In this document: positions 1 to 7,477 of the stretch, piece by piece | How the letters are laid out: every line of letters starts with the position of its first letter | Numbering within the stretch: position 1 is the first letter of the stretch | Assembly: GCF_007993755.1 (NCBI RefSeq) | Contig: NZ_CP042467.1 | Location: 62,001 to 126,000, forward strand | Origin: Microvenator marinus | GTDB taxonomy: Bacteria > Myxococcota_A > Bradymonadia > Bradymonadales > Bradymonadaceae | Length of the DNA stretch: 64,000 nt | Direction of reading: 5' to 3' | Notes under the pieces: generated by a model | What the model was told of the DNA's origin: nothing | Database searches by the model: none | What the model saw: only the letters and a program-made list of their open reading frames with translations | Made by a program: the position numbers and the translations under genes

Positions 1-543
1 CCTGCGCCCAAGTTTGGTGAACTTGAATGGGGCATCGACCCCGACGTCTTTGGGTACATTGACATTGAGCAAGACTCCGCGCGGAAGGCCACGCTTGAGC
101 ACTGATGCCGCGACTTTGGCCGCTGCTGCTGCTGCTGTATCGAAGTTCTGACTTTTGTAGGATGCGAGGCTCACGGCCACCGAAGGGATGTCTTGGAGTG
201 TTGCTTCAGAGGCACCCGCGACGGTGCCGCTATAGATGACATCATCTCCCATATTTGCACCATGATTGACCCCTGAGACGCAGATGTCAGGCCGCCTTGG
301 GAGAATCTTGGAGAGGGCGATATAGACGCAATCTGTGGGGGTTCCTGTGACAGCGAAACGCTGCTCAGCCCGCTGATGAATTCTCAGGGGATTCCAGAGT
401 GTGATCGCATGAGACACGGCGCTTTGTTCGGAGGCAGGTGCCACGGTCCAGACGTCCCCAAGAGCGGACATCGCTTTTTCCAGCGCCTTAATACCAGGCG
501 CGTCGATGCCATCATCGTTGGTGATCAAGATCAAAGGTCGCAT
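1..543 (-). CDS. surE: 5'/3'-nucleotidase SurE, 3' end beyond the left edge
   Basis: SurE is a metal-dependent phosphatase that removes phosphate from nucleoside 5'- and 3'-monophosphates in the cytoplasm. The ATG is at 543 and 181 codons are visible; the family is usually about 250 residues, so roughly the last quarter lies outside the window. The N-terminus carries ITNDDGID with the metal-binding aspartate pair (Asp10, Asp11), and GVNHGANMG near residues 92-98 is the family's Asn-containing metal/active-site segment. An alanine run near residue 135-141 is encoded by a GCT/AGC trinucleotide tract at 122-136. The next gene upstream on the same strand is a tRNA-Arg, 17 bases away. The assignment is confident; only the truncation is uncertain. 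Confidence 0.95.
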   Translation of the reverse strand, partial: MRPLILITNDDGIDAPGIKALEKAMSALGDVWTVAPASEQSAVSHAITLWNPLRIHQRAEQRFAVTGTPTDCVYIALSKILPRRPDICVSGVNHGANMGDDVIYSGTVAGASEATLQDIPSVAVSLASYKSQNFDTAAAAAAKVAASVLKRGLPRGVLLNVNVPKDVGVDAPFKFTKLGRR

Positions 544-560
544 GCATTTGCCTCTTAGAA

Positions 561-634
561 TGCGCCCGATAGGGATCGAACCTATGGCCTCAGGATTAGG
601 AATCCTGCGCTCTATCCAACTGAGCTACGGGCGC
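561..634 (-). tRNA. tRNA-Arg (anticodon CCU)
   Basis: On the minus strand the sequence folds as a full cloverleaf. The acceptor stem GCGCCCG pairs with CGGGCGC, the D arm is GCTC/GAGC, the anticodon stem CAGGA/TCCTG encloses the loop TTCCTAA (anticodon CCT), and the T loop is TTCGATC with a TAGG/CCTA stem. It is 74 nt with discriminator A. The 3' CCA is not encoded and must be added by tRNA nucleotidyltransferase. The CCU anticodon reads the rare AGG codon. Confidence 0.96.
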
Positions 635-723
635 CCGCGCGGATTGTTAACAAAGAGTCGTCGCTTCGTCTAGCATCACGTGCCGTCCAACGATATAGAT
701 CGGCGTCTTCGGTCGGAGTTCAA

Positions 724-1896
724 ATGCGTCGCGTTGTGTTCGTCATCTTGTTCATGGTGGGTTTGGACGTTTCGGCCCAATCCGTGCCGTGCGCGGGCAC
801 CGACGTGTTCTCCGAGTCCAGAAAGGCCCGTCGCATCGTATCGGACTACGACGGTTTACGGGCTATTCATCAACGAGACCTCTCGCGATTGGATTTGCTC
901 TGGGAGCGACAAACAGGGCGAGAGAAGCGAGGTTCCGGCTCGGTGGCTGGATTCGTCGCGTGGACCAAGGAGCTTGGATACGAAACGTGCACGACGCGAG
1001 GCGCTCAACTCGCTTCGTTGAATCCGTGGACCCTTGGTGCCTTAGGTCACGCTCGCCTTCCTTTCGGTTTGAGTATCGAAGCGGCCAGTGTGGTGGTGTT
1101 CGAACGACTTGAGCTTCAGACTGCGGCACAAAACGCTAGTGTAAGAGCGGACGAGAGCATGCTCTCACTTCGCTTAAGTCTGCATGATTGGGCAGATGTT
1201 CAAGGTGCATGGATTGAATCCGAGGCGGTACAGAGCTTCCCCGGGCCTGACGGCGAAGAGATTCTCGTGGGGGCTCAAACTCCTGAGAGTGAGACGGGTA
1301 GGCTCTTTTTTGCCATGGGGGTCCCCGCTCTAAGCCTCCGAACGTACGTGATCTGGGACCCTTCGGATGTCTCTCCTGCCACAATTTCTCTCGGTGTTCG
1401 GGACTTTCCGATCCTTTATAAAGGGCTCGAAGCCACGGCTCTCGTTGAATATCGAGGCGATGAGGAACAGGGTATTCTGCGTTTAGGAGTTGGAAATGTG
1501 CTCGACGTTTTTTCGGCTGAGCTCGGAGCAGAGCATCGTTCAGTGAAACTCAGACACGCCGTCTTGCGGGCGGAGCTCGGGAAGTCTTGGGGATGGGAGC
1601 CTGAAGATTTGGCAGAGTACGCTCCCGACCAAGAGGCCAGTCCGCGATTCGCGTTTGATGCTGGAGTATGGGGGCAGGCCACTTATTTCAATTCCGAATA
1701 CATGCAGCTATCCCAAGGCGAGAGCCACCTCTGGGGGTTCCAGGCAGGATTTTGGGCCTCGCCAGATATTACGATATGGGTCAACCGAATAGATTTTTCG
1801 TTTGGGCTGAACCAGCCTGAGAGGCTCGAAGATTTGAGTGAGTCAGCCGGTCACTGGAGCATAAACGTGCAATTGTACAGTCGATTTGGACTCTAG
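724..1896 (+). CDS. secreted/outer-membrane protein of unknown function
   Basis: This 390-residue protein was not recognised as a member of a named family. It starts with a short charged stretch and a hydrophobic core (residues 4-16), with a plausible signal-peptidase site after VSA, so it is probably exported. The rest has many alternating hydrophobic/polar stretches with aromatic residues, for example IWVNRIDFSFGLNQ near the end, and few Lys residues. That pattern is compatible with an outer-membrane beta-barrel, but the last residue is Leu rather than the usual Phe. Two Cys residues near 24 and 101 could form a disulfide. The next gene begins 62 bases later behind its own candidate promoter. 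Confidence 0.6.
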   Translation: MRRVVFVILFMVGLDVSAQSVPCAGTDVFSESRKARRIVSDYDGLRAIHQRDLSRLDLLWERQTGREKRGSGSVAGFVAWTKELGYETCTTRGAQLASLNPWTLGALGHARLPFGLSIEAASVVVFERLELQTAAQNASVRADESMLSLRLSLHDWADVQGAWIESEAVQSFPGPDGEEILVGAQTPESETGRLFFAMGVPALSLRTYVIWDPSDVSPATISLGVRDFPILYKGLEATALVEYRGDEEQGILRLGVGNVLDVFSAELGAEHRSVKLRHAVLRAELGKSWGWEPEDLAEYAPDQEASPRFAFDAGVWGQATYFNSEYMQLSQGESHLWGFQAGFWASPDITIWVNRIDFSFGLNQPERLEDLSESAGHWSINVQLYSRFGL

Positions 1897-1898
1897 CT

Positions 1899-1927
1899 TT
1901 GACATCCTAAAGTCACTTCGATTAACT
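1899..1927 (+). promoter_or_regulatory. sigma70-type promoter candidate for the PAP2-like gene
   Basis: A perfect -35 hexamer TTGACA (1899-1904) is followed after 17 bases by TTAACT (1922-1927), a weaker -10. It starts just after the stop of the upstream gene and ends 31 bases before the ATG at 1959. It could also drive the downstream cysteine desulfurase, mnmA and rnc run. Confidence 0.45.
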
Positions 1928-1958
1928 CCCCGCCGAGACACGTTGTTCGCGAGTAGTC

Positions 1959-2774
1959 ATGAAGAGATTCACCTTCTTTGTTTTTTTGCTATTGTTGTGC
2001 TGGAACACGGCATCTGCGCAGTCCGTTTCACACGAGCTCGAAAACACCTCACCGCTCTTTCTAGGGGTCGAAGCAGGAGGAGGAGTAGCGCTAACGATTG
2101 GGGCTCGTCTGATTGTCGGTTCTCCATCTGAGACGTGTGGTTGGTGCGAAAGCAATGGCTTTGATCGCGCCGGCCGAAATCTCTTGGTGGTTGAGTCAGC
2201 GTCGAAGGAGATTGGCTACATTAGCCATGGCGTCACGGTTGGGCTCGTTCCTGCACTCGGGCTTTTTGGGATCATTTCACCGGCGCTTGACGCGGACCAG
2301 GGCGGACATGCCATCGAAAACACTGTGATGATGGTCAATGCGTTTCTCTACACTACAGCGGTAGCTGAACTCGCGAAGGGTCTCGCAGACAGGCAGCGCC
2401 CTGGCGTCCATTTTGGAAGGGCTAGCGAAACTCAAGCGGGGGATTTCGTCTCGGAACAAAACCGATCATTCTTTTCTGCAGATACCGCCTGGGCGTTTAC
2501 CCTCGCGAGCTCGGCCTCGACCATATCGTATCTTAGAGGCTACGAGTGGGCTCCCTACATTACGGCGGGTACATTCTCGCTGGCGACCATCGGGGGCGCC
2601 ATGCGCATCATGTCTGATATGCACTGGCCGACCGATGTCTTGGTAGGGGCACTCGTTGGAAGCGCAATTGGATTTTTAGGCCCTTTCCTTTTGCACAGCC
2701 GTGCCGATGTTGCCGTGGTCCCGAGTGTTTCTGAAGGGACGACGATGATGGAACTCATTTGGCAGACCCCATGA
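1959..2774 (+). CDS. PAP2-like (type 2 phosphatidic acid phosphatase) envelope protein with altered motif 2
   Basis: This 271-residue protein has an N-terminal signal peptide or anchor (MKRFTFFVFLLLLCWNTASA) and several hydrophobic segments. PAP2 enzymes remove phosphate from lipid phosphates at the membrane. Motif 1 is complete: KGLADRQRP fits K-x6-RP. Motif 3 is present as MHWPTDVLVG with the His and Asp. Motif 2, normally PSGH, reads FSADTAW, so the general-acid His is replaced by Asp and the Gly by Ala. Activity is therefore uncertain, although divergent PAP2 proteins with a loose motif 2 exist. The stop overlaps the start of the next gene (ATGA at 2771), implying translational coupling. 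Confidence 0.8.
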   Translation: MKRFTFFVFLLLLCWNTASAQSVSHELENTSPLFLGVEAGGGVALTIGARLIVGSPSETCGWCESNGFDRAGRNLLVVESASKEIGYISHGVTVGLVPALGLFGIISPALDADQGGHAIENTVMMVNAFLYTTAVAELAKGLADRQRPGVHFGRASETQAGDFVSEQNRSFFSADTAWAFTLASSASTISYLRGYEWAPYITAGTFSLATIGGAMRIMSDMHWPTDVLVGALVGSAIGFLGPFLLHSRADVAVVPSVSEGTTMMELIWQTP

Positions 2775-3886
2775 ACCGAATTTACCTCGATTGGAACGCA
2801 ACCGCGCCCATGCTTCCGGAAGTCCAAGTGGCTGTGTTGGAAGCTATGAAGCTTCCGGGCAACGCCTCGAGTATTCATCAGGAAGGGCAGGCGGCTCGGA
2901 CTATCATCGAGCGCGCTCGACGTGCCGTAGCCAAGGCAGTGAGCTCCGCAGCCCAAGGCGTGTTTTTTACAGGTGGGGCCACGGAGTCAAACAATCAGAT
3001 CCTCAAGGATTTTGTGCGCCGAAAGCCGGAATGCACGCTTATTTGCTCGTCCGTCGAACACCCTTCCGTCATTGAGGTCGTGTCGGATTTGAGCGGTATG
3101 GTGGCGACACGGCAGCTCAAGGTCGATGAAGCAGGCCGAATTGATCTCGATGACTTGCGCGAGATTTCGGGGCCATTTTTGGTCAGTTTGATGTGGGCCA
3201 ACAATGAGATCGGCAACATCTATCCCATTCGTGAGGTAGCTGACTTTGTGCACGAACGCGGTGGGCTCTTACATGTTGATGGCACGCAGGCGCTTGGCCG
3301 CATCCCTATCAACTTCCGTGAGAGTGGTGCCGATTTCATGAGCCTTTCCTTCCATAAAATGGGGGGGCCCAAAGGCGTAGGAGCCGTGGTGGTTCGTGAA
3401 GGATTGAAGGTCGAGAATATGGTTTCGGGCGGCCATCAGGAACGCGGAAGAAGGCCCGGAACGGAAAATGTGCCCGTGATTGCCGGCGTCGAAATGGCTA
3501 TGAATTGCCTGATCGAGAACCTCGGGGTGTGGAATTCTCAGATGGCCGAGCTTCGGGAAAGGCTTTTCCAGGGGCTCGCTGCGACCGGCGCAGTGAGGCG
3601 CGGCGATGCCGAGTCATGTCTGCCTAACACCCTGAATGTAGCATGGGATCTGGATGGCGAGGATATGCTTTTGGCGCTCGATTTGGCCGGTGTTGCGGTC
3701 TCGAGCGGCTCCGCATGCACTGCCGGGTCTTTGGAGCCCAGTCATGTTATACTCGCCATGGGCTTCGACGAGGCCCGCGCCCGACAGTCCATTCGTTTTT
3801 CGCTAGGACCGTCGACGACCCGTGAAGAAGTCGATGATGCAATAGAGCGAGTTTCAAAAGTCGTTGACCAACTTCGTCGAATCTGA
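2771..3886 (+). CDS. cysteine desulfurase (NifS/IscS family)
   Basis: This PLP enzyme converts cysteine to alanine and hands the sulfur on as a persulfide. The 371-residue protein from the ATG at 2771 begins MNRIYLDWNATAPM, the usual family start. An in-frame ATG at 2759 is less likely because the ATGA overlap with the upstream gene fits 2771. The PLP lysine is Lys196 in SFHKMGGPKG, HVDGTQA (168-174) binds the cofactor, and the catalytic Cys316 lies in SSGSACTAGSLEPSH, a loop of the IscS/NifS group I type. The next gene is mnmA, the tRNA 2-thiouridylase that needs exactly this sulfur. No iscU/iscA genes adjoin it, so a dedicated sulfur donor for tRNA thiolation is the most likely role. Confidence 0.93.
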   Translation: MNRIYLDWNATAPMLPEVQVAVLEAMKLPGNASSIHQEGQAARTIIERARRAVAKAVSSAAQGVFFTGGATESNNQILKDFVRRKPECTLICSSVEHPSVIEVVSDLSGMVATRQLKVDEAGRIDLDDLREISGPFLVSLMWANNEIGNIYPIREVADFVHERGGLLHVDGTQALGRIPINFRESGADFMSLSFHKMGGPKGVGAVVVREGLKVENMVSGGHQERGRRPGTENVPVIAGVEMAMNCLIENLGVWNSQMAELRERLFQGLAATGAVRRGDAESCLPNTLNVAWDLDGEDMLLALDLAGVAVSSGSACTAGSLEPSHVILAMGFDEARARQSIRFSLGPSTTREEVDDAIERVSKVVDQLRRI

Positions 3887-3906
3887 GAGACGAAGCGCGG
3901 CTAGAA

Positions 3907-5022
3907 GTGGAGAAGATGATGACAATGATCGAAGTCCCTGATGTTGAGGGGCGAGTCGTAATCGCGATGAGCGGTGGTGTGGATAGCTCGGTAGCGGCGG
4001 CTTTGCTCGCTGAGGAGGGGTTTGATGCGGTCGGGATCTCGATGCGTCTGTACTCCACCCCACAGGAGGATTACAGCAAAAGCTGTTGTAGCCCAGACGA
4101 CCTCTTCGACGCCCGGATGGTCGCGTCCAAGTTGGGGATTCCGTTTTACGTCGCCAACTACGAGAGCGCGTTCCGTGAGCGGGTGATCGACTATTTTGTG
4201 GATGAGTATTCGCGTGGACGGACGCCAAATCCTTGTGTCGCGTGCAACAACTATCTGAAATTCGATATCTTGCTTTCACGCTCACTTGCCCTTGGTTCCA
4301 AGTTTTTGGCAACCGGGCATTTTGCTCGAATCGACCATTCAGGCGAGGTGCCTGTCATGCGTCGCGCGAAAGACGAGAACAAAGACCAGACGTACTTCTT
4401 GTTTGGCATCCCGCGAGAAGCGCTGGGCCGCATTCTCTTCCCTTTGGGCGGCATGACTAAAGACGAGGTCCGTGTCGAGGCGCGTCGCCTCGAGCTCGAA
4501 ACGGCGGAAAAGGCCGAGAGTCAGGAGATTTGCTTTGTGGCGGGCGGTAACTACAAGGACTTTGTGGCTGAACGCCTCAAGGAAAAGGGCACGATTCCAG
4601 GTAAGATTGTGCATTCCAGCGGCAAGGTCTTAGCAGAGCACGATGGCATTCATAGCTTCACCATTGGCCAGCGAAAGGGCCTCGGGATTGCGTGGGATGA
4701 GCCGCTCTACGTCAAGTCGATCCATCCGAAGGACGGAACGGTAGTGGTAGGACCCAAGTCAGACTTGGCTGTCCGAGGGTTGGTGGCCGACCGATGCAAC
4801 TGGTTGTCGTTTGAGCGTCCGCCAGGAGCCTTCGAGTGTGAGGTCAAGGTTCGCTATCGAAGCCAACCAGTCCCTGCGTTCGTGACGGTCGGAGCGGATC
4901 CAGACACGGCGTTTGTCGAGTTTGCGGAGCCTGTGAGGGCAGTGACTCCGGGGCAAGCTGCAGTATTCTACAGGGGAGATGAGGTCTTGGGCGGGGGATG
5001 GATTGAGGAGTCCCGCACATGA
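3907..5022 (+). CDS. mnmA: tRNA-specific 2-thiouridylase MnmA
   Basis: MnmA adds sulfur to C2 of the wobble uridine in tRNAs for Lys, Glu and Gln. Numbered from GTG 3907 (371 residues), the PP-loop SGGVDSS is at 22-28 and adenylates the uridine. The first catalytic cysteine is Cys110 in TPNPCVACN, the second is Cys209 in SQEICFVAGG, and the C-terminal beta-barrel region includes TIGQRKGLGIA. The start is ambiguous: GTG 3907 or in-frame ATGs at 3916, 3919 and 3925, with GGAG at 3909-3912 favouring one of the later ATGs. It follows a cysteine desulfurase by about 20 bases and overlaps rnc by ATGA. Function is certain; the start is not. Confidence 0.96.
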   Translation: MEKMMTMIEVPDVEGRVVIAMSGGVDSSVAAALLAEEGFDAVGISMRLYSTPQEDYSKSCCSPDDLFDARMVASKLGIPFYVANYESAFRERVIDYFVDEYSRGRTPNPCVACNNYLKFDILLSRSLALGSKFLATGHFARIDHSGEVPVMRRAKDENKDQTYFLFGIPREALGRILFPLGGMTKDEVRVEARRLELETAEKAESQEICFVAGGNYKDFVAERLKEKGTIPGKIVHSSGKVLAEHDGIHSFTIGQRKGLGIAWDEPLYVKSIHPKDGTVVVGPKSDLAVRGLVADRCNWLSFERPPGAFECEVKVRYRSQPVPAFVTVGADPDTAFVEFAEPVRAVTPGQAAVFYRGDEVLGGGWIEESRT

Positions 5023-5732
5023 GTTTAGAGGTTGTGGCGGGTCTGCAAGAGATCATCGCCTACACGTTTGAAGACACATCGCTACTTTGCGCCGCCCTGA
5101 CTCACCGCTCGTACCTGAACGAGGTCGAGGAGGTGATACCGGATAACCAGCGGCTCGAGTTTCTGGGAGACTCCGTACTCGGTCTTGTTATCGCGTCAGA
5201 CCTTTATGCCCGGTTTCCTGAAGCCCACGAGGGGCAGTTGTCGACGATGCTTGCTCAAATGGTTTGTGAGCCGTCGTTGGCCGAGAGGGCACGAGAAATC
5301 GACCTCGGGTCCTTCCTCAGGCTGGGTCGAGGCGAGGAAAAGTCTGGTGGACGTTTGAGGGCGAGCCTCTTAGCTGATGCCTACGAAGCGCTTCTCGGAG
5401 CAATATTTCTCGATGGAGGAATGCTGGAAGCCGAGCGAGTGATCTTGCAACTTTTCCAGAATCAGCTAGCGTCATGTCGAGTTCGCGAGCATGCCCCCAC
5501 AGACTTCAAATCAAGACTGCAAAAGCTCGTACAAGGTGCCAAGCTTGAGGCGCCGAGGTATCGAATCGCGGACGAGAACGGCCCTGACCACGAGAAATTG
5601 TTCGTGGCCGAAGTCTTGGTGGACGGTGAAGCGGTGGGGAGTGGAGAAGGTCGGTCGAAGAAAGAAGCGGAGCAACGCGCAGCAGAGCGCGCATTAAAGG
5701 CTCTCGGTATCAAATCCGTAGAGTCGGTATAA
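5019..5732 (+). CDS. rnc: ribonuclease III
   Basis: RNase III cleaves double-stranded RNA in rRNA and mRNA processing. The 237-residue protein has the signature QRLEFLGDSVLG (44-55) with catalytic Glu47 and Asp51. Asp120 and Glu123 in LLADAYEALLGAIFLDGG complete the metal site. A double-stranded RNA-binding domain follows (about 162-230, DFKSRLQKLVQ to KKEAEQRAAERAL). Length and order are normal. Its ATG overlaps the mnmA stop (ATGA at 5019), so the two are probably translationally coupled. Confidence 0.97.
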   Translation: MSLEVVAGLQEIIAYTFEDTSLLCAALTHRSYLNEVEEVIPDNQRLEFLGDSVLGLVIASDLYARFPEAHEGQLSTMLAQMVCEPSLAERAREIDLGSFLRLGRGEEKSGGRLRASLLADAYEALLGAIFLDGGMLEAERVILQLFQNQLASCRVREHAPTDFKSRLQKLVQGAKLEAPRYRIADENGPDHEKLFVAEVLVDGEAVGSGEGRSKKEAEQRAAERALKALGIKSVESV

Positions 5733-5748
5733 GGCGAGGAGGTTGAGC

Positions 5749-5931
5749 ATGTTTGGATTAGGAACGACAGAGCTCATCATCATAATGGTGATACTGATAA
5801 TGTTCTTTGGCCTTGGTAAGCTTCCAAAGGTAGCCAAAGAGCTTGGGGCCGGAGTGCGTAGCTTCCAGAAGTCCCTCAAAGGCGAGGAAGACGAGCCTGA
5901 GAAGACCGACAAGCAGAAGCTTGAAGAATGA
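5749..5931 (+). CDS. tatA: Sec-independent translocase subunit TatA
   Basis: This 60-residue protein has the TatA architecture: a short periplasmic N-terminus, one membrane helix (TELIIIMVILIMFFGLG), the FGLGKLP hinge with conserved Phe-Gly, an amphipathic helix (KVAKELGAGVRSFQKSL) and a charged tail. TatA forms the pore through which folded twin-arginine substrates cross the inner membrane. ATG 5749 is preceded by GAGGAGG-like sequence at 5735-5741; an upstream TTG is possible but less likely. No tatB or tatC is next to it. The stop overlaps the next start (ATGA). Confidence 0.93.
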   Translation: MFGLGTTELIIIMVILIMFFGLGKLPKVAKELGAGVRSFQKSLKGEEDEPEKTDKQKLEE

Positions 5932-6803
5932 TTCGAAGCATGACCGGTTATGGGTCGGCTGAGGGGCAGTCGGGGCCGTGGCATGTGTCCGTCGAATGCC
6001 GTTCGGTGAATCATAAGAATTTTGATCTCCGGACAAGTTTCCCAAGAACGATGGGGTGGCTCGAGTCGCTGACTCAAGACCTGAGTAAGCGCTCCATCAA
6101 GCGTGGTCGTCTCGAGGTCAGGGTCGATCTGGAGCTCGTAAGTACCAAGGAACCATCCCTGGTAGACGAAGAACGATTTGCCTGCGTTGCAGACCAGCTC
6201 CGTGGACTCGCGCTGGCTCACGGATTGGCATCTCCAACAATCGCTGATGTGTTGGGTTTTCGAGAGACCCTGGGTGACACCAAGGTGGACGTCCCCGATG
6301 CAGAGGCAATGACACCGCTGCTTGAGCAGGCACTAGACCTGCTCTTCGAGTCGCGCTCAGAAGAAGGCAAAAAGCTCTCCTTGACCTTGATTCGGTTGAT
6401 CGAAGAGATCGAGGCTGATTTTGCCTACATTGACTCCATGAGAGACGAGATTCTGGCCGAGTATCGTGAGAAATTGCATGCTCGAGTTGGAGAAGCCGCG
6501 GCAGCCGCAGGAGTGGAGCTTGAGGAGTCGCGCATTGCGCAAGAACTGGTGATCTTTGCGGATCGCTCAGACATTGCAGAAGAGGTGCAGCGAGCACTCT
6601 CGCATTGTTCCAAGCTGCGAGACCTGATCGAAGAATCCGACGATACGCCAGTGGGCAAGAGACTCGACTTCTATCTACAGGAGTTGATTCGCGAAGCGAA
6701 CACCACGGGCTCCAAGAGCTCGGCGGTTCGTATCACCGATGCTGTGGTCCGTATCAAGACGGCCATCGAGCAACTTCGAGAACAAGCGAGTAACGTAGAA
6801 TGA
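5928..6803 (+). CDS. YicC/YloC family endoribonuclease
   Basis: This 291-residue protein begins MIRSMTGYGSAEG, the hallmark of the YicC-like N-terminal domain. It ends with the DUF1732 domain, including GKRLDFYLQELIREANTTGSKS, one of the most conserved segments of the family. Family members are reported to be RNases acting on RNA in the cytoplasm. The gene sits between tatA and gmk with ATGA overlaps on both sides. YicC next to guanylate kinase is a common bacterial arrangement, which supports the call. Confidence 0.93.
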   Translation: MIRSMTGYGSAEGQSGPWHVSVECRSVNHKNFDLRTSFPRTMGWLESLTQDLSKRSIKRGRLEVRVDLELVSTKEPSLVDEERFACVADQLRGLALAHGLASPTIADVLGFRETLGDTKVDVPDAEAMTPLLEQALDLLFESRSEEGKKLSLTLIRLIEEIEADFAYIDSMRDEILAEYREKLHARVGEAAAAAGVELEESRIAQELVIFADRSDIAEEVQRALSHCSKLRDLIEESDDTPVGKRLDFYLQELIREANTTGSKSSAVRITDAVVRIKTAIEQLREQASNVE

Positions 6804-7417
6804 TCGAATCAGACGAAGGCCTCCTCTTTATCGTGTGCGGCCCTTCAGGGGTTGGGAAGACCACGCTCTGCCGAGAGTTGCTCGAGCAACGCCCCCGGTT
6901 GAGTTTGAGTATTTCGTACACGACCCGTTCGCCTCGCGGAGATGAAAAGGACGGGGTGGCCTACCACTTCGTGAACGAATCTCGTTTTCAGGAAATGATC
7001 GATCAGGAACTCTTCGCCGAGTGGGCTCGTGTGCATGGCCACAGCTATGGCACGAGTGTCGAGGTCATCGAAGATGCGTGGTCAAAAGGGCGCGATATTC
7101 TGTTTGATATTGACTATCAGGGGGCCGGACAGCTGCGTGCGAGGTTTGGCAAACGCGCCGTTTTAACCTTGGTCGTTCCACCGAGCATGGGGATTTTGGA
7201 AAAGCGATTGCGCGGTCGCGGCACGGATAGTGCGGAAGTCGTGGATCGTAGGCTTCAGGCCGCGCGCCATGAACTCTCGCAGTTTCCTATGTTTGACTAC
7301 GTCATTGTTAACGACGATCTAGCCCACGCACAGGCCATGATCTTCTCGATTTATGATTCGAGTCGCCATATGCGCCTGATTTGGGAAGAGCGAATGCGCT
7401 CGCTTTTGAGTCTCTGA
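6800..7417 (+). CDS. gmk: guanylate kinase
   Basis: Guanylate kinase phosphorylates GMP to GDP with ATP. The 205-residue protein has the P-loop GPSGVGKT (14-21), the GMP-binding segment SISYTTRSPRGDEKDGVAYHF and the catalytic region DIDYQGAGQLRA. Length is typical. The start overlaps yicC by ATGA. In many proteobacteria rpoZ lies between gmk and the (p)ppGpp synthetase gene; here the next gene is rel and no omega-subunit gene is seen. Confidence 0.96.
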   Translation: MIESDEGLLFIVCGPSGVGKTTLCRELLEQRPRLSLSISYTTRSPRGDEKDGVAYHFVNESRFQEMIDQELFAEWARVHGHSYGTSVEVIEDAWSKGRDILFDIDYQGAGQLRARFGKRAVLTLVVPPSMGILEKRLRGRGTDSAEVVDRRLQAARHELSQFPMFDYVIVNDDLAHAQAMIFSIYDSSRHMRLIWEERMRSLLSL

Positions 7418-7427
7418 CTTAGATTTG

Positions 7428-7469
7428 TTGCCGCCGGGCACGGTGTTGTTTACATTGTCTACCGGGTAG
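7428..7469 (+). promoter_or_regulatory. candidate rel promoter with a small palindrome at the start site
   Basis: TTGCCG (7428-7433), a 17-base spacer and TACATT (7451-7456) form a plausible sigma70-type promoter in the 60-base gap after gmk. Right behind it, CTACCGGGTAG (7459-7469) is a perfect 11-base palindrome at the expected transcription start. It could be an operator, but short palindromes also occur by chance. Confidence 0.35.
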
Positions 7470-7477
7470 TCTTTGAA

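Noticed and set aside
122-136. (GCT)5 trinucleotide repeat in surE as a contingency locus
   Set aside because: A triplet unit does not shift the frame and only changes the length of an alanine run.
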